A DNA stretch of 10,245 bases from Treponema sp. (lineage in GTDB: Bacteria; Spirochaetota; Spirochaetia; Treponematales; Breznakiellaceae), in contig JAISOR010000175.1 of the NCBI GenBank assembly GCA_031275535.1, positions 1 through 10,245 on the forward strand. The letters are read 5' to 3'. The translations under genes were made by a program, and so were the position numbers. Shown here piece by piece: positions 1 through 4,563 of the stretch (its first letter is position 1; each line of letters opens with the position of its first letter). Under the pieces are notes generated by a model. The model had not been told where the DNA came from. It made no database searches and saw only the letters and a list, made by a program, of their open reading frames with translations.

Positions 1-191
1 TTCCCCAAAAAATAGGCCTTTAAGGTGGAGAGCAGGAGGCTTTTCCCAAAACGCCGGGGCCGGCTCAGAAAATAGGGCTTGCCTTCGTTTGCCAGCCGGT
101 ACACGTAGGCGGTTTTGTCCACATACACGTAGCCGCTGGTTCGGATATCTTCAAAATCCTGAATACCGATAGGCATTTTTCGCGGGGCCAT
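1..191 (-). CDS. AAA-ATPase-like protein, N-terminal part (runs off left edge)
   Basis: The first 63 codons of a minus-strand gene are present; the rest lies beyond the window. The protein begins [20 protein letters not shown], then YVYVDKT (residues 21-27), then [12 protein letters not shown] (43-54). This opening, a PIGIQDFE block, a YVDKT block and an RPRRFGKS Walker-A-like P-loop with GKS at 49-51, is characteristic of the AAA-ATPase-like family (PF09820), whose members usually carry a PD-(D/E)XK nuclease-type domain at the C-terminus and run to roughly 500-600 residues. The cellular role of the family is not established; a toxin, nuclease or mobile-gene function has been suspected. The start at 191 is preferred because a promoter -10 lies 7 bases upstream; the in-frame ATG at 176 is an alternative, and neither has a Shine-Dalgarno sequence. 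Family assignment is confident; function is not. Confidence 0.85.
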   Translation of the reverse strand, partial: MAPRKMPIGIQDFEDIRTSGYVYVDKTAYVYRLANEGKPYFLSRPRRFGKSLLLSTLKAYFLG

Positions 192-197
192 AGATCA

Positions 198-227
198 AGT
201 ATAACAAACTAACGGGGGATAGCTCAA
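198..227 (-). promoter_or_regulatory. Predicted sigma70-type promoter for the AAA-ATPase-like gene, possibly leaderless
   Basis: On the minus strand, TTGAGC (222-227) and TATACT (198-203) are separated by 18 bases. The expected transcription start, 7 bases after the -10 box, falls on the A of the ATG at 191. If so, the mRNA would have no 5' leader. A weak GGGGGA/TCCCCC inverted repeat (236-241 and 214-219) lies between the acyltransferase stop and this promoter. It has a 16-base loop and no clean T-run, so it is a poor terminator candidate. Confidence 0.6.
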
Positions 228-240
228 GGCGCCCCTCCCC

Positions 241-1050
241 CTAATCTCCCTCGCTGGGCCAGGGGTTATCCCGGATACCCGCAAGTTCCACTACCGCCTT
301 GTGGCATTGGTTCCGCAGGAGGTTCACCGCTTCTTTCCGGGGCAGGCTGGGGTCCGGGAGTATCGGTTCCCCCACCCGCAGGGTGATGAGGGGATAGTTT
401 TTTTTGAAAAGCCGGTAGAGCCCCCGCGCCGGACGGTAGGAAAAGGCCATAGGGATCACCGGGAGCTGGTATTTGTGGGCCATGGTAAACATACCCTTCT
501 TAAAGGGACGGATCGGCTGGTAGTAGGGCCAATTGCTGCCTTCGGGGAATACGTGGAACCATTTTTTCTTGCGGTGGAGTTCGTCAAAGGCCTGATTAAA
601 ATATTTGATCACATGGATGTCCGTAGGAACCGGAATACCCCCCACCAGGCGGATGAGGTTCCGGTCGGGGCCGGAGATGTTTTCCTTCCACGCGGGAAAA
701 TACAGACGCCGGAACCGTACTGCCTGGAGGATACATAAGAAATCCCAGCGCAGAACGTGGTTTGATACGGTCAGGGCCCCGTTGCGGAAAAGGGCCCGGT
801 GTTTTTTGAGAATTTTTCGCCCCTCGATTTTGAGCGCGAACCGGAGGGGTAAAAGGATGAAAACCAGGGTAAAAATTCCCAGGTAGATCAGGGCGCTGCG
901 AATCCTGAAGGACAGGGATTTATCCAAAAAGGGATAGCGCTCGTCCAGGATTACCTCCACCTCTTTGGGCCTGAGGAGCATGTGGTCGTCAGGATTGGCT
1001 GGGTAGACCACATCGAGGCTGGGTACATAGGGGTCAGGGCTTGGTTTCAT
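241..1050 (-). CDS. 1-acyl-sn-glycerol-3-phosphate acyltransferase-like protein (PlsC/LPLAT family)
   Basis: This 269-residue protein should transfer a fatty acyl group to lysophosphatidic acid or a related lysolipid at the inner membrane. A hydrophobic segment at about 52-74 would anchor it. The four LPLAT blocks are visible: HX4D in NHVLRWDF (H98, D103), GGIPVPTD (137-144), FPEGS with catalytic-region E170-G171, and VIPMAFSYR (198-206). The length is typical of the family. The ATG at 1050 is chosen because GGAG lies 5 bases upstream and the residues before it, reachable from a TTG at 1080, look non-coding. It follows the dctQM stop by 26 bases, so it is probably co-transcribed with the TRAP genes. 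The family also includes enzymes acting on other lysophospholipids or on lipid A-like and ornithine lipids, so the exact acceptor is unknown. An N-terminal extension of about 50 mostly polar residues precedes the membrane segment. Confidence 0.88.
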   Translation of the reverse strand: MKPSPDPYVPSLDVVYPANPDDHMLLRPKEVEVILDERYPFLDKSLSFRIRSALIYLGIFTLVFILLPLRFALKIEGRKILKKHRALFRNGALTVSNHVLRWDFLCILQAVRFRRLYFPAWKENISGPDRNLIRLVGGIPVPTDIHVIKYFNQAFDELHRKKKWFHVFPEGSNWPYYQPIRPFKKGMFTMAHKYQLPVIPMAFSYRPARGLYRLFKKNYPLITLRVGEPILPDPSLPRKEAVNLLRNQCHKAVVELAGIRDNPWPSEGD

Positions 1051-1061
1051 GGCTGCTCCGC

Positions 1062-1078
1062 GAGGACCCACGGTCCTC
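1062..1078 (-). other. Short perfect stem-loop between dctQM stop and acyltransferase start
   Basis: GAGGACC and GGTCCTC form a perfect 7-bp stem with a 3-base loop. The stem begins inside the dctQM TGA stop codon (1077-1079) and ends just before the GGAG ribosome site of the acyltransferase. No T-run follows, so it is not an intrinsic terminator. It may tune translational coupling or mark an RNA processing site; this is inference. Confidence 0.5.
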
Positions 1079-2939
1079 AATATAGTTTGGTAAGGTACGT
1101 TGAAAGAAACGGTATATAGGTAACGATGAGGACCACCCCAAACTGGATAAGCAGGAAGGGCAGCACATACCGGGCAATTTCCACATAGGGTTTCCTGAAC
1201 CGGTAACTGGCCAGGAAAAGGTTCATCCCCACCGGCGGGGTCAGATAGCCCGCCTCCAAATTAATCAGAAAGATAATCCCCAAATGAACCGGGTCTATCC
1301 CGTAGGCCATACCCAGGGGGAAGATCAGGGGCAGCACAATCAGGATGGCGGAAAAGATGTCGATCAAACAGCCGACAACCAGCAGGGACAGGTTGAGGAT
1401 GAGGAGAAAGAGGTACTTTGAGGAAATGGCGCTCTGGAGCCACCGGGCGAACCGTTCCGGCCCCTGGGTATCGACAATGTAGTAGGAAAGGGCCTGGGAC
1501 AGGGCGAGGATGGAAAGGATGCCCCCGATGATGGGGATGGCTTTGGCGAATACCCGTTTTATTTCCGGGAGCTTGATATCCCTGAAAATAAAAACCTCCA
1601 CCACCAACACGTAGATCACCGCCGCGGACCCGATTTCCACCAGGGAGAGTACCCCGGAAAAATACCCTGCCACCAGTAAAAAGGGCAGCAGGATCTCCAG
1701 GGCCGATTTTTTCAGGGCGGCCCCGGCCTTTTTAAGCCGGAAGGGTTCCAGGGGAATATGGGTTTTAATTGAGAAGACAATCCCGACCAGGATCATCGCC
1801 CCGACCAAAATAATACCGGGGATTATGCCCCCCAGAAAGAGGTGGATCGTGTTGGTCCTGGTGGCGGCCCCCACCAGGATCAGGGGCAGGCTGGGGGGAA
1901 AGAGGAGGCCGATGCTGCCCGAGGCGGTGAGGAGCCCTATGGAAAATTTCGGCGGGTAGGAGGCGTTTTTCGACAGTACCGTGTAGAGGATGCCCCCCAG
2001 GGCGAGGATAGTTACCCCCGAAGCGCCGGTAAAGGAGGTGAAAAAGGCGCACATGCACACCGCCGCGATGATGATCCCCCCGGGAAGCCAGCCGAAGAGG
2101 CTTTGGAAGGTGGCCATCAGCCGTTCCCCGGCCTTGCTCTCCGACAAAAAGAAGCCCGCCAGGGTAAAGAGGGGAATGGCGACAAAGCTGTTCTGCGTCA
2201 GGGCCGTGTAGATCTGATTGGCCACAACGTCTATTTCTCCCCCGGCGCCCTGGATGAGGATCAGCGCCGCCGCCCCGATGACCACAAAGAGCGGGGTCCC
2301 CCCAAACGCCGCCAGGATGATGAGGATCAACACCGGGGTTTTGAGGTACCAGGCCAGGGTAAAAAAGGCGTCGTTTATCGTATAGGCAAACTCCGGCATA
2401 TCAAAACCCCAGAGGGACTTAAAGATCATGGGCAGGGAAAGAACCGTCCCCAAAAGAAGGGCCAGCGCCCCAAGGAACCGGGCCTTTCCCCGGAGGGGGG
2501 TAAGGCGGGCGAAGCGGAAGGCCATCACCCCGTAGCCGATGGGCATAATCAGGGCGAAAACCTGGTCCGGGATAAATCCGATGAACTGCGGGGGGGAAAG
2601 GTAGATTTTGACAAAAGAAACCGAACACCAGGCGAAAACCGTCGTTACCAGGGCCGACAGGAGGCCGGAGCCGGCGGCAAAGAGGTTTTTGAATTTTTCG
2701 TTGGAGCTAAACTGCAGGAGCCCGATGGAGAGATGATCCCCCGCCCTGGTGGTATTCATCCCGGAGAAAAGCCCCAAACACAACAAAAAATGGATAATAA
2801 GCCCTGGGGACGCGGGCACCCGGGAATGAAAAAATACCCTGAGGAAGGTTTCCGCCGCGGGCAGCAGGATGAGGCAAATCAGGGAGAAATAACAGAGCCC
2901 CTGCTCAAGGGTCCATAAAAGGTCTCGCTTTTTTTCCAT
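1077..2939 (-). CDS. dctQM: Fused TRAP transporter permease, DctQ + DctM domains
   Basis: This 620-residue inner-membrane protein is the ion-driven permease of a TRAP transporter, fed by the periplasmic protein encoded just upstream. The small-subunit (DctQ) part covers about 1-200, with several membrane helices and a GDHLSIGLL segment (67-75) matching the usual DctQ signature. The large-subunit (DctM) part covers about 205-620 and carries the family blocks AIPLFTLAGFFLSES (254-268), FTSFTGASGVTILALGG (300-316), TASGSIGLLFPPSLPL (338-353) and EAGYLTPPVGMNLF (562-575). Separate subunits are typically about 170 and 430 residues, so the length fits a simple fusion. The start codon overlaps the dctP stop by one base (TGATG), and only a weak ribosome site is visible, which suggests coupled translation. 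Fused QM permeases are known in several lineages. The substrate cannot be read from the permease. Confidence 0.94.
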   Translation of the reverse strand: MEKKRDLLWTLEQGLCYFSLICLILLPAAETFLRVFFHSRVPASPGLIIHFLLCLGLFSGMNTTRAGDHLSIGLLQFSSNEKFKNLFAAGSGLLSALVTTVFAWCSVSFVKIYLSPPQFIGFIPDQVFALIMPIGYGVMAFRFARLTPLRGKARFLGALALLLGTVLSLPMIFKSLWGFDMPEFAYTINDAFFTLAWYLKTPVLILIILAAFGGTPLFVVIGAAALILIQGAGGEIDVVANQIYTALTQNSFVAIPLFTLAGFFLSESKAGERLMATFQSLFGWLPGGIIIAAVCMCAFFTSFTGASGVTILALGGILYTVLSKNASYPPKFSIGLLTASGSIGLLFPPSLPLILVGAATRTNTIHLFLGGIIPGIILVGAMILVGIVFSIKTHIPLEPFRLKKAGAALKKSALEILLPFLLVAGYFSGVLSLVEIGSAAVIYVLVVEVFIFRDIKLPEIKRVFAKAIPIIGGILSILALSQALSYYIVDTQGPERFARWLQSAISSKYLFLLILNLSLLVVGCLIDIFSAILIVLPLIFPLGMAYGIDPVHLGIIFLINLEAGYLTPPVGMNLFLASYRFRKPYVEIARYVLPFLLIQFGVVLIVTYIPFLSTYLTKLY

Positions 2940-3961
2940 CAGCGTCCGCCCCGGCGGGTCCTGAGCAGGGCCTCGATTTTTTCGTACAGATCCCGGTTAA
3001 AGGTGTTTCCCAGCAGGGAAGGAATAGCCCGGTTCATGTCGTCGAACCAGAGCTGTTCCTGGGCGCGGCTTACCTCGTTGACTTTCAGGCCGTAATTTTT
3101 CATGGTGGTGATGGCGCTTGCCTCAAGCTGCTGGATAGAAGCATCCAGGTCCGCCTCCAGCCGTTTGGCGATACGCAGCAGCGCCGGCTTGTGTTGTTCC
3201 GGGATGGAACGCCACGCGGCCTGGTTCATGACGATGCCCCCCATAAAGGGGGCGATATTAATGGAAGCCATGTTTTTCGCCACCCCGAAAATCTGGAGCC
3301 CCCCCACGTTAATCGGGCTTTGGTATACCGCGTCTATCATTCCGCCGTTGAGGTATACCAGGGCCTGGTTCATGGCTACCGGAACCATCTGATAGCCCAT
3401 GGCCTTAAAGGCGTCCATCAATGCCGGTTCCTGCTCGCTGGTACCCAGTTTTTGGCGCCGCAGATCCGCGGGGGTAAAAATCGGCTGTTTGGAGAAAAAC
3501 CTGACCCAGCCCGCCTTTGACCAGGCCAGGGTAAAAAAGCCCTCCCGGTTGATCCGCGCTTCCAGCTCCGGTTTCAGGCTGTTCAGCACCAGGTCCAGTT
3601 CCTCGTTGTTCCTGATAAGAAAGGGACAGCTCAGGGTCATAATTTCGTGATCCGGCGTAATGGAGTTGAGGCCGAAGGAGCTTAAAATTGCCGCCTGGAT
3701 CTGGTTGCCCTTGAGCTTGCGGAGTACGTCGCCTTCGGCCCCGGCCACGCCGTTATGGTAAACCAGGAGCTCCACCTCGCCGTTGGAAGCGCTCCTCCAT
3801 TCAGCGGCCATCTGGTTCAGCGCCGCCCCCCAGGGGGTGTTTTCGGGAACCAGAGACGCCAGCTTAATGGTGATCTTCCGCCGCTGGGCCCAAACCGGCT
3901 CAACCGCGAAGATTCCGAAAAAAACAACACAAAAAAGCAAAAATCGGCTTATGTATTTCAT
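2939..3961 (-). CDS. dctP: TRAP transporter periplasmic solute-binding protein (DctP family)
   Basis: This 340-residue protein captures a solute in the periplasm and delivers it to the DctQM permease. A signal peptide is clear: MKYISR, a hydrophobic core (7-20), then VWA (23-25) before a likely cleavage site. The mature part starts with ITIKLASLVPENTPWG (30-45), a standard DctP opening, and continues with SCPFLIRNNEEL (111-122), FTPADLRRQKLG (162-173) and MNQALVYLNGGMIDAVYQSP (197-216). Length is normal. The start at 3961 is chosen because AGGGGA lies 4-5 bases upstream and the signal peptide begins there; an adjacent ATG at 3964 is nearly equivalent. The frame stays open to 4279, but those 106 codons run through the leader and promoter and look non-coding. 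In classical members a conserved Arg within a KIRV-like stretch binds the ligand carboxylate; here the aligned stretch reads KLGTS, without Arg. The ligand is therefore uncertain and may not be a simple carboxylate. Confidence 0.94.
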   Translation of the reverse strand: MKYISRFLLFCVVFFGIFAVEPVWAQRRKITIKLASLVPENTPWGAALNQMAAEWRSASNGEVELLVYHNGVAGAEGDVLRKLKGNQIQAAILSSFGLNSITPDHEIMTLSCPFLIRNNEELDLVLNSLKPELEARINREGFFTLAWSKAGWVRFFSKQPIFTPADLRRQKLGTSEQEPALMDAFKAMGYQMVPVAMNQALVYLNGGMIDAVYQSPINVGGLQIFGVAKNMASINIAPFMGGIVMNQAAWRSIPEQHKPALLRIAKRLEADLDASIQQLEASAITTMKNYGLKVNEVSRAQEQLWFDDMNRAIPSLLGNTFNRDLYEKIEALLRTRRGGR

Positions 3962-4001
3962 CATTTCCCCTGTCATTTCAGGCTTGTTCGGCAATCCCCT
4001 G

Positions 4002-4030
4002 GCGGTTTGCCGCGTTCGAGCGCAAACCGC
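4002..4030 (-). repeat. Inverted repeat in dctP leader (9-bp arms)
   Basis: GCGGTTTGC (4002-4010) and GCAAACCGC (4022-4030) are perfect complements with an 11-base loop. The loop and the right flank share the direct repeat CGCGTTCGA. It lies about 40 bases upstream of the dctP start, close enough to influence ribosome access. Confidence 0.6.
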
Positions 4031-4033
4031 GTT

Positions 4034-4048
4034 CGAACCGAAGGTTCG
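4034..4048 (-). repeat. Triloop hairpin in dctP leader
   Basis: CGAACC (4034-4039) and GGTTCG (4043-4048) form a perfect 6-bp stem around a 3-base loop. On the minus-strand RNA the loop is UUC. It sits between two other stems of the leader. Confidence 0.55.
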
Positions 4049-4066
4049 CGGAGCCCCGGCAATCGG

Positions 4067-4111
4067 GGATTTTTGCGTGAAGGGCGCCAAAGGCGCCTGG
4101 GCAAAAAATCC
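4067..4111 (-). repeat. Nested stem structure in dctP leader
   Basis: GGATTTTTGC (4067-4076) pairs with GCAAAAAATCC (4101-4111) with one bulged base. Between them is a perfect inner hairpin, GGCGCC (4083-4088) and GGCGCC (4092-4097), around a 3-base loop. A further 5-bp stem, CCCCG/CGGGG (4054-4058 and 4064-4068), abuts and slightly overlaps the outer arm, so the two may exclude one another. The nested arrangement suggests a folded RNA rather than chance. Confidence 0.5.
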
Positions 4112-4204
4112 ACAAGTGCAACAGGCTCCTCGGCTGCCGGACAAGTCCCGCAATTTCCCACCCGCGGACCCTTGGTTCGCCCGCCGCGAAATGGTGTTTT
4201 GAGC

Positions 4205-4243
4205 GGAGATTTTCCGGAAACCGCGGGTTTCCGAAAAATCTCC
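4205..4243 (-). repeat. 18-bp stem-loop at the predicted 5' end of the dctP mRNA
   Basis: Arms 4205-4222 (GGAGATTTTCCGGAAACC) and 4226-4243 are complementary over 18 bases with one imperfect pair and a 3-base loop. The imperfect position is a G-U wobble in the minus-strand RNA but a C-A mismatch in the plus-strand RNA, which fits transcription leftward. The outer base is at or within one or two bases of the predicted transcription start. The half-site resembles those of the plus-side stems (GAG-ATTTTCC-xAAACC). Confidence 0.7.
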
Positions 4244-4250
4244 TGGTAAA

Positions 4251-4279
4251 AGTATAGCACTTTTAAAATTCTCATTCAA
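4251..4279 (-). promoter_or_regulatory. dctP: Predicted sigma70 promoter of the dctP-dctQM-acyltransferase operon
   Basis: On the minus strand, TTGAAT (4274-4279) and TATACT (4251-4256) are separated by 17 bases, close to consensus. The predicted start is near 4244. It overlaps a divergent promoter on the plus strand, and the two -10 regions form an inverted repeat, AAGTATA (4250-4256) and TATACTT (4284-4290). Confidence 0.75.
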
Positions 4280-4289
4280 CGAATATACT
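4262..4289 (+). promoter_or_regulatory. Predicted divergent promoter for the macroglobulin-like gene
   Basis: TTTAAA (4262-4267) and TATACT (4284-4289) are 16 bases apart. The -10 box is good and the -35 box is weak, at four of six consensus bases. The predicted start is near 4296, about 268 bases upstream of the ATG at 4564. No better promoter was seen closer to the gene. Because its -35 region overlaps that of the dctP promoter, the two may compete for polymerase or share a regulator. Confidence 0.55.
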
Positions 4290-4299
4290 TAAGTAGGAG

Positions 4300-4330
4300 G
4301 CTTTCCCAAAACTTCAGTTTTTGGGAAAGC
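4300..4330 (+). repeat. Stem-loop B, 12-bp perfect arms
   Basis: GCTTTCCCAAAA (4300-4311) and TTTTGGGAAAGC (4319-4330) are perfect complements with a 7-base loop. It begins about 4 bases after the predicted plus-strand start. An AGGAGG sequence (4295-4300) precedes it but no start codon follows at a usable distance. Confidence 0.7.
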
Positions 4331-4346
4331 AACCTTAGATTTATGG

Positions 4347-4374
4347 GAAAAAGTGGGCTTTAGACCGCTTTTTC
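4347..4374 (+). repeat. Stem-loop E, imperfect 10-bp stem
   Basis: GAAAAAGTGG (4347-4356) pairs with CCGCTTTTTC (4365-4374). The position T4354-G4367 is a G-U wobble in the plus-strand RNA and a mismatch in the other strand. A further C-G pair (4358-4363) is separated by a G-A mismatch. Confidence 0.5.
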
Positions 4375-4376
4375 AA

Positions 4377-4415
4377 GAGCATTTCCTAAAACCAACCGGG
4401 TTTTGGGAAATGCTC
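4377..4415 (+). repeat. Stem-loop C, 17-bp stem
   Basis: GAGCATTTCCTAAAACC (4377-4393) and GGTTTTGGGAAATGCTC (4399-4415) form a 17-bp stem with a 5-base loop. The single imperfect position is a U-G wobble only in the plus-strand RNA. This is the most complete copy of the half-site shared with the neighbouring stems. No T-run follows, so it is not an obvious terminator. Confidence 0.75.
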
Positions 4416-4428
4416 GTAGTAGAGGACA

Positions 4429-4456
4429 TTTTCCAAAACCGGCCGGTTTTGGAAAA
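4429..4456 (+). repeat. Stem-loop D, 28-base perfect palindrome
   Basis: TTTTCCAAAACCGG (4429-4442) is followed directly by its exact reverse complement (4443-4456). As RNA it would give a 12-bp stem with a 4-base loop; as DNA it could be a dimeric protein-binding site or a cruciform. The core TTTTCCAAAACC matches the half-site of stem C with small changes, and outer GAG/CTC pairing is partly retained. Confidence 0.75.
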
Positions 4457-4519
4457 CGGGCTCATGTCATAAAACAGTGGTGTCTGTCAATTGAGCCCGC
4501 CGGGATCGGGCAGGGCTCG
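4457..4519 (+). promoter_or_regulatory. Three-part alternative pairing region upstream of the macroglobulin gene
   Basis: TGAGCCCG (4492-4499) can pair with CGGGCTCA (4457-4464, 8 bp, 27-base loop) or with GGGCTCG (4513-4519, 6 bp plus one G-U). The two pairings exclude each other, an arrangement seen in attenuators and riboswitches. No T-run is present, so any control would more likely be on translation or by another route. It ends 44 bases before the start codon. Short arms in G+C-rich DNA can arise by chance. Confidence 0.35.
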
Positions 4520-4563
4520 TGAATTCCGTTGCGGGGCCGGATACTACCGATTCGGGGGCATAT

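Larger units (their letters stand above)
3962..4244 (-). promoter_or_regulatory. Long structured 5' leader of the dctP operon
   Basis: If transcription starts about 7 bases after the -10 box at 4251-4256, the dctP mRNA has an untranslated leader of about 280 nt. It contains a 5'-terminal 18-bp stem-loop, a multi-part stem at 4067-4111, a triloop hairpin at 4034-4048 and a 9-bp stem at 4002-4030, then the AGGGGA ribosome site (3966-3971). Nine bases, CGCGTTCGA, occur twice (4011-4019 and 4029-4037), and CGGCAATC occurs at 3989-3996 and 4057-4064. It matches no riboswitch class I recognise. It could be a cis-regulatory RNA or an inserted repeat element. Confidence 0.5.

Noticed and set aside
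1051..1080. TTG start at 1080 for the acyltransferase
   Set aside because: The ATG at 1050 has GGAG at good spacing, and the ten extra residues are encoded by the stem-loop junction.
1842..2918. Open frame of 358 codons on the plus strand, opposite dctQM
   Set aside because: The translation is rich in Gly, Lys, Arg and Gln with no domain signature and lies wholly within the confident permease gene.
3965..4279. In-frame upstream extension of dctP (106 extra codons from an ATG at 4279)
   Set aside because: It begins in the predicted -35 box, runs through hairpins, shows no DctP similarity, and would place the clear signal peptide in the middle of the protein.
4343..4363. Tiny open frame MGKSGL in the macroglobulin leader
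   Set aside because: Only six codons with no ribosome binding site, and it overlaps stem E. A leader peptide is possible but unsupported.
4377..4456. Stems C and D as rho-independent terminators
   Set aside because: Neither is followed by a run of T, and they lie between divergent genes where no transcript needs to end.
4300..4456. CRISPR array
   Set aside because: The units are inverted repeats of varying sequence with irregular short spacing, not direct repeats with regular spacers.
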